Source: Pirellulales bacterium
GTDB lineage: Bacteria > Planctomycetota > Planctomycetia > Pirellulales > JACPPG01
Assembly (NCBI GenBank): GCA_035546535.1
Contig: DASZWQ010000197.1
Span: 1-38,791 of the forward strand
Direction: 5' to 3'
Length of the DNA: 38,791 bases
A model generated the notes under the pieces. That model had not been told where the DNA came from. It did no database searches and saw only the letters and a program-made list of their open reading frames with translations. Every line of letters begins with the position of its first letter. The first letter of the stretch is position 1. Positions 38,653-38,791 of this stretch are shown in pieces. A program made the position numbers and the translations under genes.

Positions 38653-38791
38653 CAGTACTGTCCGGTTAGAAGTCGAATAGGCGTCGTTGGTTAGGGTCGG
38701 GGTCTGTACGGTTTTGGTGTTGTGAGGTGGAAAGTAGCTGTAAAAGTGGGGTTTTCTCGAAGGTATTGACAGACAAGATTTGGAGGATTTC
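38653..38791 (+). mobile_element. Probable left end of an insertion sequence
   Basis: From 38653 the composition changes to a G/T-rich, C-poor strand. The tract opens with CAGTACTGTCCGGTTAGA, which resembles IS termini. It ends with TTGACA (38766-38771) and GGAGG (38782-38786) spaced to serve a rightward start codon immediately outside the window. No gene is contained. The element type is unknown and the second end is not visible. Confidence 0.4.

Overview
The window looks like a chromosomal stretch from a planctomycete, probably of the Pirellulales or a close relative. The evidence is the gene content: two Tat-exported DUF1501 proteins, a formylglycine-type sulfatase, a ThuA-domain protein, small exported EF-hand proteins, NHL-repeat proteins, and a surface haem peroxidase whose N-terminus carries the PLEERR motif common in planctomycete exported proteins. 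Base composition is GC-rich. I see no rRNA, tRNA, CRISPR array or phage module. Taxonomy is inferred from gene families, not from a marker gene.

Layout. 1-2.6 kb: gap (GAPDH) and a type II NADH dehydrogenase are divergent around a shared control region with a clear gap promoter. 2.6-6.7 kb (minus strand): an EF-hand protein, then a possible three-gene unit of a Clp-N/ThiE fusion, a methyltransferase and a CYTH-domain protein. 7.0-10.4 kb (plus): a membrane TPR-like protein and clpC, closed by a strong intrinsic terminator. 10.4-11.8 kb: a decayed stretch with two frameshifted gene remnants and one possible 68-residue gene. 11.9-17.6 kb (plus): sulfatase, pyruvate carboxylase and a second EF-hand protein. 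17.6-20.8 kb (minus): NHL protein, two-helix membrane protein, ThuA protein and SDR, plausibly one unit. 21.0-26.8 kb (plus): a hypothetical protein, an exported cytochrome c, a Tat-exported thiamine-diphosphate enzyme, a DUF4239-like membrane protein, a zinc-ribbon protein and a secreted protein. 26.8-38.7 kb: tandem DUF1501 genes, a class C beta-lactamase-like hydrolase, a GT39-like membrane protein, the haem peroxidase, a second NHL-like protein and an exported esterase. The right edge looks like the end of an inserted element.

How the genes may work together. Central carbon metabolism (GAPDH, NDH-2, pyruvate carboxylase) is mixed with envelope functions. Two observations stand out. One is a single reading frame that joins a Clp N-terminal domain to a complete thiamine-phosphate synthase, next door to clpC. 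The other is a cytochrome c directly upstream of a ThDP-dependent enzyme that carries a twin-arginine signal, which suggests ThDP chemistry in the periplasm coupled to electron transfer. Both are inferences from sequence and need comparative and biochemical tests.
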